A stretch of 32,952 nt of DNA, from positions 1 to 32,952 of the forward strand of contig JAATFW010000089.1 of NCBI GenBank assembly GCA_015654985.1. Direction: 5' to 3'. The stretch is from Sphingobacteriales bacterium. Lineage in GTDB: Bacteria > Bacteroidota > Bacteroidia > Sphingobacteriales > Sphingobacteriaceae. Position 1 is the first letter of the stretch. Each line of letters begins with the position of its first letter. The notes beneath the pieces are model-generated. The model was not told where the DNA came from. It saw nothing but the letters and a program-made list of their open reading frames with translations, and did no database searches. Below, piece after piece: positions 7,770-15,500 of this stretch. The translations under genes were made by a program, and so were the position numbers.

Positions 7770-7906
7770 CCCTTACCAGTACCTGATGTTATCAGGGTCT
7801 CGTCAGCATCTTGTTAGCATCATGTCAGACTCTCGTCAGACTAAAGTCTGACATGATCCTGACATGATGCTGACGAGATGCTGACATGACGTGGTACTGG
7901 TAAGGG
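7770..7906. repeat. 137-bp hairpin element of 11-bp repeats
   Basis: The outer arms CCCTTACCAGTACC (7770-7783) and GGTACTGGTAAGGG (7893-7906) are perfect complements. The apex is GTCAGACT-AA-AGTCTGAC (7835-7852). Between them the arms pair almost continuously with a few mismatches and G-T pairs, apart from an 11-base bulge at 7784-7794 that is itself a mini-palindrome (TGAT-GTT-ATCA). Each arm is made of diverged 11-bp units such as TCATGTCAGCA, TCTCGTCAGCA and TCATGTCAGAC. Similar bases (GTCTGACAAATC / GTCTAACAAATC) occur again outside both arms. It could be a REP-like or MITE-like element, or it could encode a long structured RNA. No target-site duplication is evident. Confidence 0.75.
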
Positions 7907-7922
7907 TTTTATCTGAGATTTG

Positions 7923-7967
7923 TTAGACAGTGGACAGTTAGACAGTGGACAGTTAGACAGTGGACAG
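7923..7967. repeat. Three perfect 15-bp tandem repeats
   Basis: TTAGACAGTGGACAG occurs three times head to tail with no variation, then breaks off into TTTGATACTGG. The units start at 7923, 7938 and 7953, 17 bases after the large hairpin. Perfect identity suggests recent expansion or slippage. Confidence 0.9.
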
Positions 7968-8008
7968 TTTGATACTGGTCAGAACGTAAACACCCAACCA
8001 TCCAACCA

Positions 8009-8038
8009 TTGAACTTTGAAACAAATTCCTTAACTTTG
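8009..8038 (+). promoter_or_regulatory. Promoter of the VapB-like antitoxin gene
   Basis: TTG at 8009-8011, 19 bases of spacer, then TAACTTTG at 8031-8038, a perfect match to TAnnTTTG. The expected start of transcription is about 10-15 bases before ATG 8060. Confidence 0.55.
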
Positions 8039-8059
8039 ATATGATAACTATTTAAGACT

Positions 8060-8287
8060 ATGCGGACACTGAATATTGAAATATCAGACTTTGAATATGA
8101 AAAGCTTGGCATTAAAAATGACCAGCTTTCGTTTACAGACTTTGTGGATATAATAAGCCGTGAAATAAACAGGCAAAATCTTAGAAAATCGGTCGAACTG
8201 GCAAAGCGTTATGGACTGTCGGATATAACCTTAGACGAGATTTCAGCAGAAATAAAAGCCATTAGAAATAATGCGGCTCATTCTTGA
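8060..8287 (+). CDS. VapB-like antitoxin
   Basis: 75 residues. It begins MRTLNIEISDFEYEKLGI, a ribbon-like N-terminus, followed by a helical region with SFTDFVDIISREI and a C-terminal tail. From memory this matches small Bacteroidota antitoxins paired with PIN-domain toxins. The role would be to bind and neutralise the VapC RNase and repress the promoter. Its last 17 bases overlap the start of a PIN-toxin reading frame, the usual overlap of such operons, but that toxin is cut short after 23 codons. The antitoxin therefore appears intact but orphaned. A good promoter lies just upstream. Confidence 0.6.
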   Translation: MRTLNIEISDFEYEKLGIKNDQLSFTDFVDIISREINRQNLRKSVELAKRYGLSDITLDEISAEIKAIRNNAAHS

Positions 8288-8342
8288 TACCAATGTGCTT
8301 GTATCAGCATTAATACAGCGAAGCTATCCATACCTTAAATAG
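8271..8342 (+). pseudogene. Truncated PIN-domain (VapC-like) toxin
   Basis: ATG 8271 opens a frame reading MRLILDTNVLVSALIQRSYP and then YLK before TAG at 8340-8342. MRLILDTNVLVSAL is the classic first strand of a PIN-domain RNase, carrying the first metal-binding aspartate (D6). Full VapC toxins are about 130-145 residues with three or four acidic catalytic residues, so the remaining 80-85% is missing. The 26 bases between this stop and the end of convergent murI cannot hold it. It overlaps the antitoxin by 17 bases, as an intact pair would. Confidence 0.75.
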
Positions 8343-8368
8343 ATGATATGAACTCTCAATAACTATTA

Positions 8369-9217
8369 TCAGATATCCAAATGCCCAGCCTCCACTTCAT
8401 ATCCCAGAAATATTGCTGCCTGTGTGCAGAAATTACTGGCCGATTCCGTAGTATAAAATTTAAATTCGCCGCCTTTTGAGCAAAGCACTTCGATTTCGGG
8501 ATGTCGGGTTAAATAATCCTTTAGACTTTCTGCCACCAATTCACCCTGGGAAATCACAGCTATGTGCGGCGGTAAGAATTGGCGAATTTTTTCGATCAGC
8601 AGTGGATAATGCGTACAGGCGAGGATAATAGCATCGGTGTCAGGCGCTTTTTGAAGCAGCGCTCTTAAATTCTTTTTAACGAAATAATCAGCTCCGGGAG
8701 AATTATATTCGTTATTCTCTACAAGGGGCACCCACATCGGGCAGGCCTCCTGTGTCACCTTTACTTCGGGAAAGAACTTTTCAATTTCGATGACATATGA
8801 TTCTGAGGCAACGGTTCCGGGGGTTGCCAAAATGCCTACATTTCCGGTTTGAGTATACTGCCCAACGACCTCTGCGGTAGGCCTGATCACTCCGAGCACC
8901 CTGTGTAATCCGGGAATATGGGGAAGATCGTTTTGCTGAATGCTTCTGAGCGCTTTGGCAGAGGCCGTATTACACGCCAGAACCACCAAACGACAGCCCA
9001 TATCAAATAATTTCTGCACACATTCAAGCGTATAGCGATAAACCGTTTCAAACGACCGGTTTCCGTAGGGTACGCGCGCATTATCACCAAGGTAGATGTA
9101 ATTGTATTGAGGCAGTGTTTTTACGATCTCTTTAAAGACTGTCAGTCCGCCGTAACCTGAATCGAATATACCGATGGGGGCGCTTTCTGTTGTCATATCC
9201 GCATATACATTTTTCAT
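8369..9217 (-). CDS. murI: Glutamate racemase
   Basis: 282 residues, normal length. MurI interconverts L- and D-glutamate in the cytoplasm and supplies D-glutamate for peptidoglycan. Hallmarks are IGIFDSGYGGLTV (D19-S20), GDNARVPYG at 44-52, the first catalytic cysteine in LACNTAS (C82) and the second in LACTHYPLL (C201). The ATG overlaps the stop of the DUF1634 gene in a TAATG arrangement, so it is the last gene of the TSUP-DUF1634-murI operon and probably translationally coupled. A second Met at residue 8 is an alternative start. It converges on the broken PIN toxin gene. Confidence 0.95.
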   Translation of the reverse strand: MKNVYADMTTESAPIGIFDSGYGGLTVFKEIVKTLPQYNYIYLGDNARVPYGNRSFETVYRYTLECVQKLFDMGCRLVVLACNTASAKALRSIQQNDLPHIPGLHRVLGVIRPTAEVVGQYTQTGNVGILATPGTVASESYVIEIEKFFPEVKVTQEACPMWVPLVENNEYNSPGADYFVKKNLRALLQKAPDTDAIILACTHYPLLIEKIRQFLPPHIAVISQGELVAESLKDYLTRHPEIEVLCSKGGEFKFYTTESASNFCTQAAIFLGYEVEAGHLDI

Positions 9218-9612
9218 TATCCTCCCAAGCCTCCAACCATTCCAAACACAATGATACCAAGAACGATGAGTGTAATCCCTACATATAAATAATCCTTCTC
9301 AAGAGCAAAGGCAATGGCAGAAAAGAAGATCCGCAGAATTGGCGTGGCAAGCAGAACCACTACTCCAAGCTGAATGATAGCCTGACCGCTCAATGAAAAT
9401 ACTCCTTTTAAAATACCCGGCATGTGGCGGAGATTTTCAGGCGCACCAATAAACTCTGTATAATGAGGAACACCGGCACCATGCCTTATCAGGTAGATAA
9501 TACCTCCGATAAATGCGATAATGCTTGATGTAACTACTCCTGCACGCAATAATTTTCCTACAAGTGAAGCAACATCCCTGTCGTTATTAAATGAGCGAAA
9601 AATATTTTTCAT
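9217..9612 (-). CDS. DUF1634 membrane protein
   Basis: 131 residues with three hydrophobic segments, near residues 25-45 (VVTSSIIAFIGGIIYLI), 72-96 and 108-127. DUF1634 proteins are small membrane proteins nearly always encoded next to a TSUP (TauE/SafE) permease, as here. Its ATG overlaps the permease stop by 4 bases and its stop overlaps the murI start. It is probably an accessory subunit of the permease, but the biochemical role is unknown. Confidence 0.8.
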   Translation of the reverse strand: MKNIFRSFNNDRDVASLVGKLLRAGVVTSSIIAFIGGIIYLIRHGAGVPHYTEFIGAPENLRHMPGILKGVFSLSGQAIIQLGVVVLLATPILRIFFSAIAFALEKDYLYVGITLIVLGIIVFGMVGGLGG

Positions 9613-10445
9613 AATTTACCCATTAGTCCGTTATATATCATTTCGATTGCCAGAAAACCAATTACTATGCTAAACAGAAGACGGAGCTTTTTAGTGCTTG
9701 CCCCCACCAGTATTTTGGAACCGGTAAATGATCCTGCCAATACCCCAATTACTACCGGCATGGCAATACCAGGATCAATGTACCCACGCTGTAAATACAC
9801 TACCGCACTGGCAGCGGCCGTTACCCCAATCATAAAGTTACTTGTTGTGGTACTCACTTTAAAAGGTACCCGCATAATGGTGTCCATTGCCAGAACTTTA
9901 AGAGCTCCTGAACCAATACCAAGAAGTCCGGAAAGAACACCGGCGACTGTCATCAGAGAATAACCTCCCAGTACATTGTTTACTTTATATTCTACCGTCC
10001 TGCCACCTGCGGGATAACTGCCGTTTAGCTTAAGCTTACGCGCTAAATAACTTTTTTCTTCTGTTTCGGGGACTTCATTTTTTTTTCGCAGTGACATAAA
10101 GGCTGAGAACAGCAACACTATTCCGAAGATGATGGCCACTATATGAGTAGCGGTGTAAACAGCTATCAGGGCTCCGATAATTGCCCCTGTAGTGGTGGCT
10201 ATTTCGAGAAACATCCCGATGCGGATATTGGTGATTCCTTCCTTGATATACGCAGCGGCAGAACCCGATGAGGTTGCAATGGAGGCTACCAGGGCAGATC
10301 CGATGGCATACCTGATGTCTACATTAAAAATAAGAGTGAGCAGCGGGATAAGCACTACCCCTCCTCCAAGGCCTGTAAGCGACCCCAGTAATCCTGCTGC
10401 AAAAGCGCCTGCAAGCAGGATGAGGGTGAAGAAAAGTATCGACAT
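9609..10445 (-). CDS. TSUP-family (TauE/SafE) permease
   Basis: 278 residues from the start chosen here, with about eight membrane segments. The two-fold internal repeat typical of the family shows as GLLGSLTGLGGGVVLIPLL near the N-terminus and GVLSGLLGIGSGALKV in the second half. TSUP proteins move small organic or sulfur anions such as sulfite, sulfoacetate or related compounds; the substrate here is unknown. An ATG 26 codons upstream (10523) keeps the frame open, but a perfect TACTTTTG promoter element lies inside that extension, and the shorter start puts the hydrophobic core right at the N-terminus. It is first of a three-gene operon with DUF1634 and murI. Confidence 0.85.
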   Translation of the reverse strand: MSILFFTLILLAGAFAAGLLGSLTGLGGGVVLIPLLTLIFNVDIRYAIGSALVASIATSSGSAAAYIKEGITNIRIGMFLEIATTTGAIIGALIAVYTATHIVAIIFGIVLLFSAFMSLRKKNEVPETEEKSYLARKLKLNGSYPAGGRTVEYKVNNVLGGYSLMTVAGVLSGLLGIGSGALKVLAMDTIMRVPFKVSTTTSNFMIGVTAAASAVVYLQRGYIDPGIAMPVVIGVLAGSFTGSKILVGASTKKLRLLFSIVIGFLAIEMIYNGLMGKL

Positions 10446-10457
10446 AATTATAAGCTG

Positions 10458-10465
10458 CAAAAGTA
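10458..10465 (-). promoter_or_regulatory. -7 element of the TSUP-DUF1634-murI operon
   Basis: On the minus strand this reads TACTTTTG, an exact match to TAnnTTTG, 12 bases before ATG 10445. The leader would be very short. It argues for the internal start of the permease gene. Confidence 0.5.
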
Positions 10466-10550
10466 GATAAATCGGCCGCCAAACTGAAAGATATTCTGTT
10501 AAAGCTTTTGAGATTCCGGTCAAATACCTCTCTATAAACCTTATCCCGGT

Positions 10551-11654
10551 TTACAGGCCGGTCTCCTGGATTATTTCCTGATCACCGGAAAGGATTTTAT
10601 GAGCCGCCCTTACTATCTCTCCGGGAGTAATCATAGGTACCGGGGATGAGAAACACTTTTCATTTGCAAAACGGATCACTTCATTTCTGCTTTTGATTTC
10701 GCCGGGGACTTCAAATTGCAGGACTTTCCCGGGCACTTTCCATGGAAAATGCTGCGGATTTGTACGCGCATAGAGTACAATTACGGGAGTAGCGGTTGCT
10801 GCGGCAAGATGTACCGTTCCGGTGTTTACAGAGATAACAAGGGGCGCTTTTTTAATGAGCAGGATAAATTCTTCCAGATCCAGATCGCCTGCCAGAGAAA
10901 AAGCATTCTCACCTATTCCCTCTCTCAGCTTATCGGCCAATGGCTTTTCAGCGAGTGCGCCTGTTATCAGTACCTGGTGGCTATTTGCCAGAGCGATACC
11001 TGTTTCAATCCAAAGGTCCGCAGGGTATTCGCGCTTTTTCTCGCTCACACCCGGATGCAGGATCAACAAGGGGCGTAAAATATTAATACCTTTTAAAGAA
11101 AGCTTCTTGCTGAGTGCAGGCCAAAGGCGGTTATTTACAGAAACAGAAAGTTTTTCATTCGAAGTGCAGGCACCGATATACGCTGCCAGGTCAAGGTCCC
11201 TCCTTACCTGGTGCTTTATTTCTGTATAAGGTTCCGTATCGGGCACCCAGTCGGTAAGAAGTTCATAAGGATTTTCCCTGCAGTAAGCCAGTCGTTTGGG
11301 GATTTCCGCCAGATAGGCCAGCATAGCGGCTGGAAGGGGATTCTGGCTGTACACTGTAAAAATTACCGCAGCATCGAAATTCTTTGAGCGGACACCGGCA
11401 ATAATTTCATTAAAAGAATCTGCATGAATAGTCTTTTCAGCCTTTATCCATGGAAGATCGTAAACCATTACTTCATCAATTTCGGGAATCATACGGGCTG
11501 CGCCTGCTGCCATTGAAGAAGTAAGTACTGTAATGCGGGCACCGGTACTTTCTTTTAAAGCCCGTATTGCAGGCACCGTCATCAGCAGATCGCCCATATT
11601 GTCGGGACGGATACAGAGTATATTTTCACAATCTTTCCAGTTGCCTTTTAACAT
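10551..11654 (-). CDS. GT9 family glycosyltransferase (heptosyltransferase-like)
   Basis: 367 residues. The N-terminal half has ILCIRPDNMGDLLMTVPAIR near residues 13-32, the acceptor-side signature of ADP-heptose:LPS heptosyltransferases. The C-terminal half has LILHPGVSEKKREYP and the donor-site motif SVNTGTVHLAAA. These GT-B enzymes add heptose or a related sugar to lipid A-core or other glycans at the inner face of the membrane. It is the last gene of the five-gene glycosylation cluster, 42 bases after the GmhB-like phosphatase. No ADP-heptose synthesis genes other than that phosphatase are in the window, so the donor is uncertain. Confidence 0.85.
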   Translation of the reverse strand: MLKGNWKDCENILCIRPDNMGDLLMTVPAIRALKESTGARITVLTSSMAAGAARMIPEIDEVMVYDLPWIKAEKTIHADSFNEIIAGVRSKNFDAAVIFTVYSQNPLPAAMLAYLAEIPKRLAYCRENPYELLTDWVPDTEPYTEIKHQVRRDLDLAAYIGACTSNEKLSVSVNNRLWPALSKKLSLKGINILRPLLILHPGVSEKKREYPADLWIETGIALANSHQVLITGALAEKPLADKLREGIGENAFSLAGDLDLEEFILLIKKAPLVISVNTGTVHLAAATATPVIVLYARTNPQHFPWKVPGKVLQFEVPGEIKSRNEVIRFANEKCFSSPVPMITPGEIVRAAHKILSGDQEIIQETGL

Positions 11655-11696
11655 AATGATAATTGCCCTTAAGGGGCGCAGATAGCTAATGGCGTA

Positions 11697-12251
11697 TTAT
11701 GTTCTTAATATAAGTAGTGCAGCCTCATCGATGGTTTTCAACATATACTCCGGAATACGGTCGGGATTGATATGCCATTCAGTCTCGTTTCCGTTGTTAA
11801 TTAAAACAGTCCGGCTTCCTGCTTTTTTTCCGGCTTCCATATCATTAAGGATATCCCCGATCATCCAGGATGATGAGAGATCAATATTTAGATCGTTTGC
11901 TGCCTTAAAGAACAACCCGGCTTCGGGCTTCCGGCAATTGCAAACAATGCTGTATTCTTTAACTATCCCTTCAGGATAATGCGGACAATAGTAGAATCCG
12001 TTGAGTACTATCTGCTCATCCAGCAATAAACTGCTTATTTTAGTCTTTACACCGGCAAGAGCTTCTTCTTTAAAATAGCCCCTGGCAACTCCGGACTGGT
12101 TGGATATGATGATAATCAGATATCCCTTGTCCTGAATCTGCCTGAGGCCATCAGCAGCATCTGCCTGCAGAGTTATCAGGGCGGGGTCAACATTATAAGG
12201 GATATCAGGGATCAGTGTCCCGTCTTTATCAATAAATACAGCCTTGTTCAT
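11697..12251 (-). CDS. HAD-IIIA phosphatase, GmhB/histidinol-phosphatase type
   Basis: 184 residues, normal for the family. The HAD nucleophile motif is FIDKDGT (D8, D10); motif II is ISNQSG; a zinc loop is seen as C89-P-H91 and C104-N-C106-R-K108; the acidic end motif is GDILNDM (D133, D137). GmhB removes the C7 phosphate of heptose-1,7-bisphosphate in ADP-heptose synthesis; close relatives act on histidinol phosphate or other sugar phosphates. Standing between an SDR and a GT9 glycosyltransferase, a sugar role is more likely than histidine synthesis. It begins 9 bases after the SDR stop. Confidence 0.85.
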   Translation of the reverse strand: MNKAVFIDKDGTLIPDIPYNVDPALITLQADAADGLRQIQDKGYLIIIISNQSGVARGYFKEEALAGVKTKISSLLLDEQIVLNGFYYCPHYPEGIVKEYSIVCNCRKPEAGLFFKAANDLNIDLSSSWMIGDILNDMEAGKKAGSRTVLINNGNETEWHINPDRIPEYMLKTIDEAALLILRT

Positions 12252-12260
12252 TTTTATGAA

Positions 12261-12986
12261 TTATGGCCAGGAAGTTTCCCTGAACGGAATAACCAGCAAT
12301 TCTGGGATGACAGTATCCGTATCGTTTAATAACAGATGCTTAATTTGTGCCGCTACATTGGCCGGATCCTGCAAAACCCCGGGGTCTATATCCGGGAAAC
12401 GATCAAGCAGAAAGGGAGTACGCATGCCTCCGGCAATTAAACCGGTAACTTTAACATTAACCTTACGTGCTTCTGTAAATAATGCCTGGGTAAAACCGCG
12501 CAGGCCCCATTTGGTTGCATGATAGACGGAGGCTTCTGTCCAGGCCCGTAACGCAGCGGTAGATACGATATTAATAATATATCCGCTGTGCTGCTCTGCC
12601 ATTACTGCCAGGCCGAACTTAGCCGTTAAAAATGGCCCGCGCAGGTTAACCTTCATTGCACTGTCCCATTCTGAAACCGATAGTTCTGCTATTGGCTTAG
12701 TAAAGTCAATGCCTGCATTATTAATAAGCACGTCAAGGCTTCCGTAATCCCTTTTAATCGAATTTATTACATCTTCAACACTTTTTTCCTCACTGAGGTC
12801 AAGGCGTTTAAATTCAGCTTTAAAATTTTTTTTCTGAATTTCAGCAGCAGTTTGCTCAGCCTTTTCCTGCTGGATATCACCGATGATAACGGCAGCACCA
12901 GCTTCGGCCAGGGTAACGCAAATTGCCTTTCCGAGGCCCTGGGCTCCTCCTGTTACTAAAACTACTTTTCCGTTTAAGTTTTCCAT
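12261..12986 (-). CDS. Short-chain dehydrogenase/reductase
   Basis: 241 residues, classical SDR length. The nucleotide-binding TGGAQGLG is at 12-19, NNAG at 89-92, the catalytic serine near 142, and Y155-xxx-K159 (YHATK). An aspartate (D37) after strand two favours NAD(H). These enzymes oxidise or reduce hydroxyl or keto groups; inside a glycosyltransferase cluster the substrate may be a sugar or sugar nucleotide, but SDR substrates cannot be read from sequence. It is third in the cluster, 33 bases after the GT4 gene. Confidence 0.85.
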   Translation of the reverse strand: MENLNGKVVLVTGGAQGLGKAICVTLAEAGAAVIIGDIQQEKAEQTAAEIQKKNFKAEFKRLDLSEEKSVEDVINSIKRDYGSLDVLINNAGIDFTKPIAELSVSEWDSAMKVNLRGPFLTAKFGLAVMAEQHSGYIINIVSTAALRAWTEASVYHATKWGLRGFTQALFTEARKVNVKVTGLIAGGMRTPFLLDRFPDIDPGVLQDPANVAAQIKHLLLNDTDTVIPELLVIPFRETSWP

Positions 12987-13019
12987 TTTTATTTGTTAGC
13001 GATTAGCTGTTAATTACTC

Positions 13020-14315
13020 TTACGCCGCCTGGCTCTTCTTATTCAGTTTCATCTGTGCCTGCAGGTCAAGAGACGATTGGTAGGCAGGCATCAGTACACG
13101 TTCATACAGGTTACCGGTCATTTTTGCAATGTTCTCCCAGGTAAACATAGCATTGACACGTTTGAGTGATTCTTTCTGCATTTTTTTCATAAGAGACTCA
13201 TCTGAAATCATTTCTATAACTCTGGATGCAAGAGCCTCAGGGTTATTGGGAGGAACAAGGAATCCTGTTTTCCCATTGATAACACTATATTTTATGCCTC
13301 CAACATTTGAACCGATCACAGGTGTGCCGCATGCCATGGCTTCCAGGGGGGTAATTCCGAAAGGCTCATACCAGGGGGTAGTAATGAAGATATCTGCAGC
13401 GGCATAATAATATTTAAGGGCATCACGGTTGCGGCGGCCAACAAAAGTTACAGAGGAATCAACTCCTTTTTCCTCAGCAATAGCCTGAAGTCTCGCTATT
13501 TCAGGACAGCAACGGGGGTCGGGAATATCCGTTTCTCCGCCAACAATAACCAGTCGTACCGGTTTATTCGTTTCTTTTACACATTCAAGGCTTTTGATCA
13601 CATTATCCACTCCTTTTCTTGGAACCATTCGCCCCAGTTGCAGAAGTATATGTTCATCATTATTCAGGTTCAGGCATTTCCTTGCTTCTGCCTTATCTAT
13701 AGGATAGAATTCTTCGGGACTGAAGCCACATGGAATAACCGTGATCCTCCTTGCCGAAGCGTTATAGTATTCTATCAGGTCTTCACGGTCCTGCGGACAT
13801 TCGGCGACGATTTTATCTGCTTTTCGTATCGTTTCCTCTTCTATCAAAAGCCTTTCTGCCGGAAATTTATCTTGTTCTTTCTGGTGCACTCTCCTGACAT
13901 GCCCCAATGCATGGAACGTAACAATAAAAGGAATATCGAGGATCTCCTTCAGGTCGGCAGCAACCTTGGCCGACATGAAAAAATTTGCATGAATGAGATC
14001 ATACCGGACGCGTTCATGTTCGATAAAAGACAGCATGCTTTCCCTGAACTCGGGCATAAACGGCAGCAGTTCCTCCTTGGGTATAAAACAAACGGGGCCT
14101 GCCTTTACATGAATAACCCTTACTCCCGGCATCCAGTTTACAATTTGGGGTAACTCCTCACTATCCCATCGTGTAAAAACATCTATTTCGAATTCTGTAC
14201 GGGCTAAAAACCTGGCAAGTTCGGCTACATATACATTTTGTCCTCCACTATCTACTCCGCCAAGTGTTGCTAAGGGCGATGCGTGTTCGCTGATGAAAGC
14301 TATTTTCTTCTTCAT
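13020..14315 (-). CDS. GT4 family glycosyltransferase (sucrose-synthase/MshA-like)
   Basis: 431 residues. It starts KIAFISEHASPLATLGGVDS followed by GGQNVYVAELA, the donor/acceptor loop shared by MshA, sucrose-phosphate synthases and related retaining GT4 enzymes. The C-terminal half has RMVPRKGVDNVIKSL and the EPFGITPLEAMACGTPVIGS motif with the conserved E-x7-E pair (EPFGITPLE) that binds the nucleotide sugar. It is probably cytoplasmic. It is second in the cluster, 34 bases after the first glycosyltransferase. Acceptor and product are unknown; the combination with HAD and SDR genes suggests a dedicated glycoconjugate. Confidence 0.85.
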   Translation of the reverse strand: MKKKIAFISEHASPLATLGGVDSGGQNVYVAELARFLARTEFEIDVFTRWDSEELPQIVNWMPGVRVIHVKAGPVCFIPKEELLPFMPEFRESMLSFIEHERVRYDLIHANFFMSAKVAADLKEILDIPFIVTFHALGHVRRVHQKEQDKFPAERLLIEEETIRKADKIVAECPQDREDLIEYYNASARRITVIPCGFSPEEFYPIDKAEARKCLNLNNDEHILLQLGRMVPRKGVDNVIKSLECVKETNKPVRLVIVGGETDIPDPRCCPEIARLQAIAEEKGVDSSVTFVGRRNRDALKYYYAAADIFITTPWYEPFGITPLEAMACGTPVIGSNVGGIKYSVINGKTGFLVPPNNPEALASRVIEMISDESLMKKMQKESLKRVNAMFTWENIAKMTGNLYERVLMPAYQSSLDLQAQMKLNKKSQAA

Positions 14316-14349
14316 GTAATTATAGGTAAGATGTATTGTAAAACTTTAT

Positions 14350-15363
14350 TTACGCCTCTGTCTCAATCCGGATGAGGCTTTTGCTCTTATCTCTTTCTGC
14401 TATAACTTTATTAAAAGTTTCTTCCCAATCACGGGCAAAACGGTTGATATTAAAACGCTCCTGCGCTATTTTCCGGCCTTCATTTCCCAATTGTACGGCG
14501 AGTTCATGGTTATCAAGAAGTTCCTTCATTTTATCTGCCAGATAACGGGTATCAGTATGTACATAACCGGAAACGCCATTTTGTATCACTGTAACCAGCT
14601 CTGTGGTAGCCATTCCAACTACAGGAACTCCGATCATCATTGCTTCCAGTATGGAAAGCCCGAGACTGGTATAACGGATAGGATTGAAAAAAAAGCGGTA
14701 CCTGCTGATAAATCCGGGCAGTTGCCCATGCTTTATTTCACCTAAGCCGGGTTCTTCAGATCCCATTCCTACCAGGTCTAAAGGAATATATTTCTTTAAT
14801 TCGAGGAAAACATCCAGACCAAGCCTTCTCCCCCTTTTCTGAATATTATTTATAACAACTATCCCTTTGTTAAGTTCACCGCTGTAGCTTATTCCCGGAT
14901 CTGTCACCCCATGATCGATCACCCGGACGGGAGTACGGTTGTTATTCCACATCAGCTTATTGAAGTGGGTTACATGTACCAGCAGGACTTCCGGATCGTC
15001 AACGATATGTTTTGTATCGGTGGGAGTTTGCCTCGGAGGATCGTGCTCAAGATAAATTTTGGGTAATTCACGCTGTTCGGCACTTAGTATTTCAAATTGA
15101 TCGGACTCATAGTTCTTTGCTGACTGGAATAAAATGCAATCCAATTCCAGGTTTTTAACTTCATCTGCAGGAACTACATGAAGATTATCTCCAAAAGGAA
15201 AGGTGTCTCCGCGCCCATAATAGCCCTCTGATTTATCGTCTTTTACAGGAATATAGATATCGTAATTACCCAGTGAGAGGTAATAAAGATAACTGCCGTG
15301 GATATGCCATGTAAATATCCGCGGCCTTTTTACAGCAGCACGTATAGGTAGAAAATGTAGCAT
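14350..15363 (-). CDS. GT4-like glycosyltransferase
   Basis: 337 residues. The C-terminal half carries GLDVFLELKKYIPLDLVGMG, then RYTSLGLSILEAMMIGVPVVG, which is the GT-B donor-binding motif with EAMM-G-PVV. The N-terminal half (residues 1-150) is less typical; TWHIHGSYLYYLSL near residue 18 is an aromatic, histidine-rich acceptor segment. It is slightly short for the family, and an earlier start is not available because no extended frame with a start codon precedes it. It is the first gene of the five-gene cluster; no strong promoter consensus is visible in the 137 bases before it. Confidence 0.75.
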   Translation of the reverse strand: MLHFLPIRAAVKRPRIFTWHIHGSYLYYLSLGNYDIYIPVKDDKSEGYYGRGDTFPFGDNLHVVPADEVKNLELDCILFQSAKNYESDQFEILSAEQRELPKIYLEHDPPRQTPTDTKHIVDDPEVLLVHVTHFNKLMWNNNRTPVRVIDHGVTDPGISYSGELNKGIVVINNIQKRGRRLGLDVFLELKKYIPLDLVGMGSEEPGLGEIKHGQLPGFISRYRFFFNPIRYTSLGLSILEAMMIGVPVVGMATTELVTVIQNGVSGYVHTDTRYLADKMKELLDNHELAVQLGNEGRKIAQERFNINRFARDWEETFNKVIAERDKSKSLIRIETEA

Positions 15364-15500
15364 AAGTTTTTCAAAGATTCTTATGCAATAACACTTTCTT
15401 AGAAGAACAGTTTTTTATTAAAGCCCGAAATATGTGTTTTTAGTTAGAAACAAGCGTTTCTTCATGGGAAAAAAATGATAAATCATGGAAGTAAGGAGTG

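Larger units (their letters stand above)
7455..8059. other. 605-bp gene-poor stretch with repeats
   Basis: No convincing gene is present. In order it holds a weak stem-loop, a doubtful minus-strand reading frame, a 137-bp hairpin of 11-bp repeats, a 3 x 15-bp tandem repeat, and the promoter of the antitoxin gene. The density of repeats and broken genes nearby fits a site of past rearrangement. Confidence 0.5.

Noticed and set aside
7923-7967. Possible CRISPR array
   Set aside because: The three repeats are head to tail with no spacers, and no cas gene is near.
7909-8112. Minus-strand open frame with repeated TVHCL
   Set aside because: The repeat is just the translation of the 15-bp tandem repeat, and the frame runs antisense into the start of the antitoxin gene.
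15446-15461. Terminator after ppx
   Set aside because: The 6-bp stem is AT-rich and no T tract follows on the minus strand, so it was only mentioned, not called.
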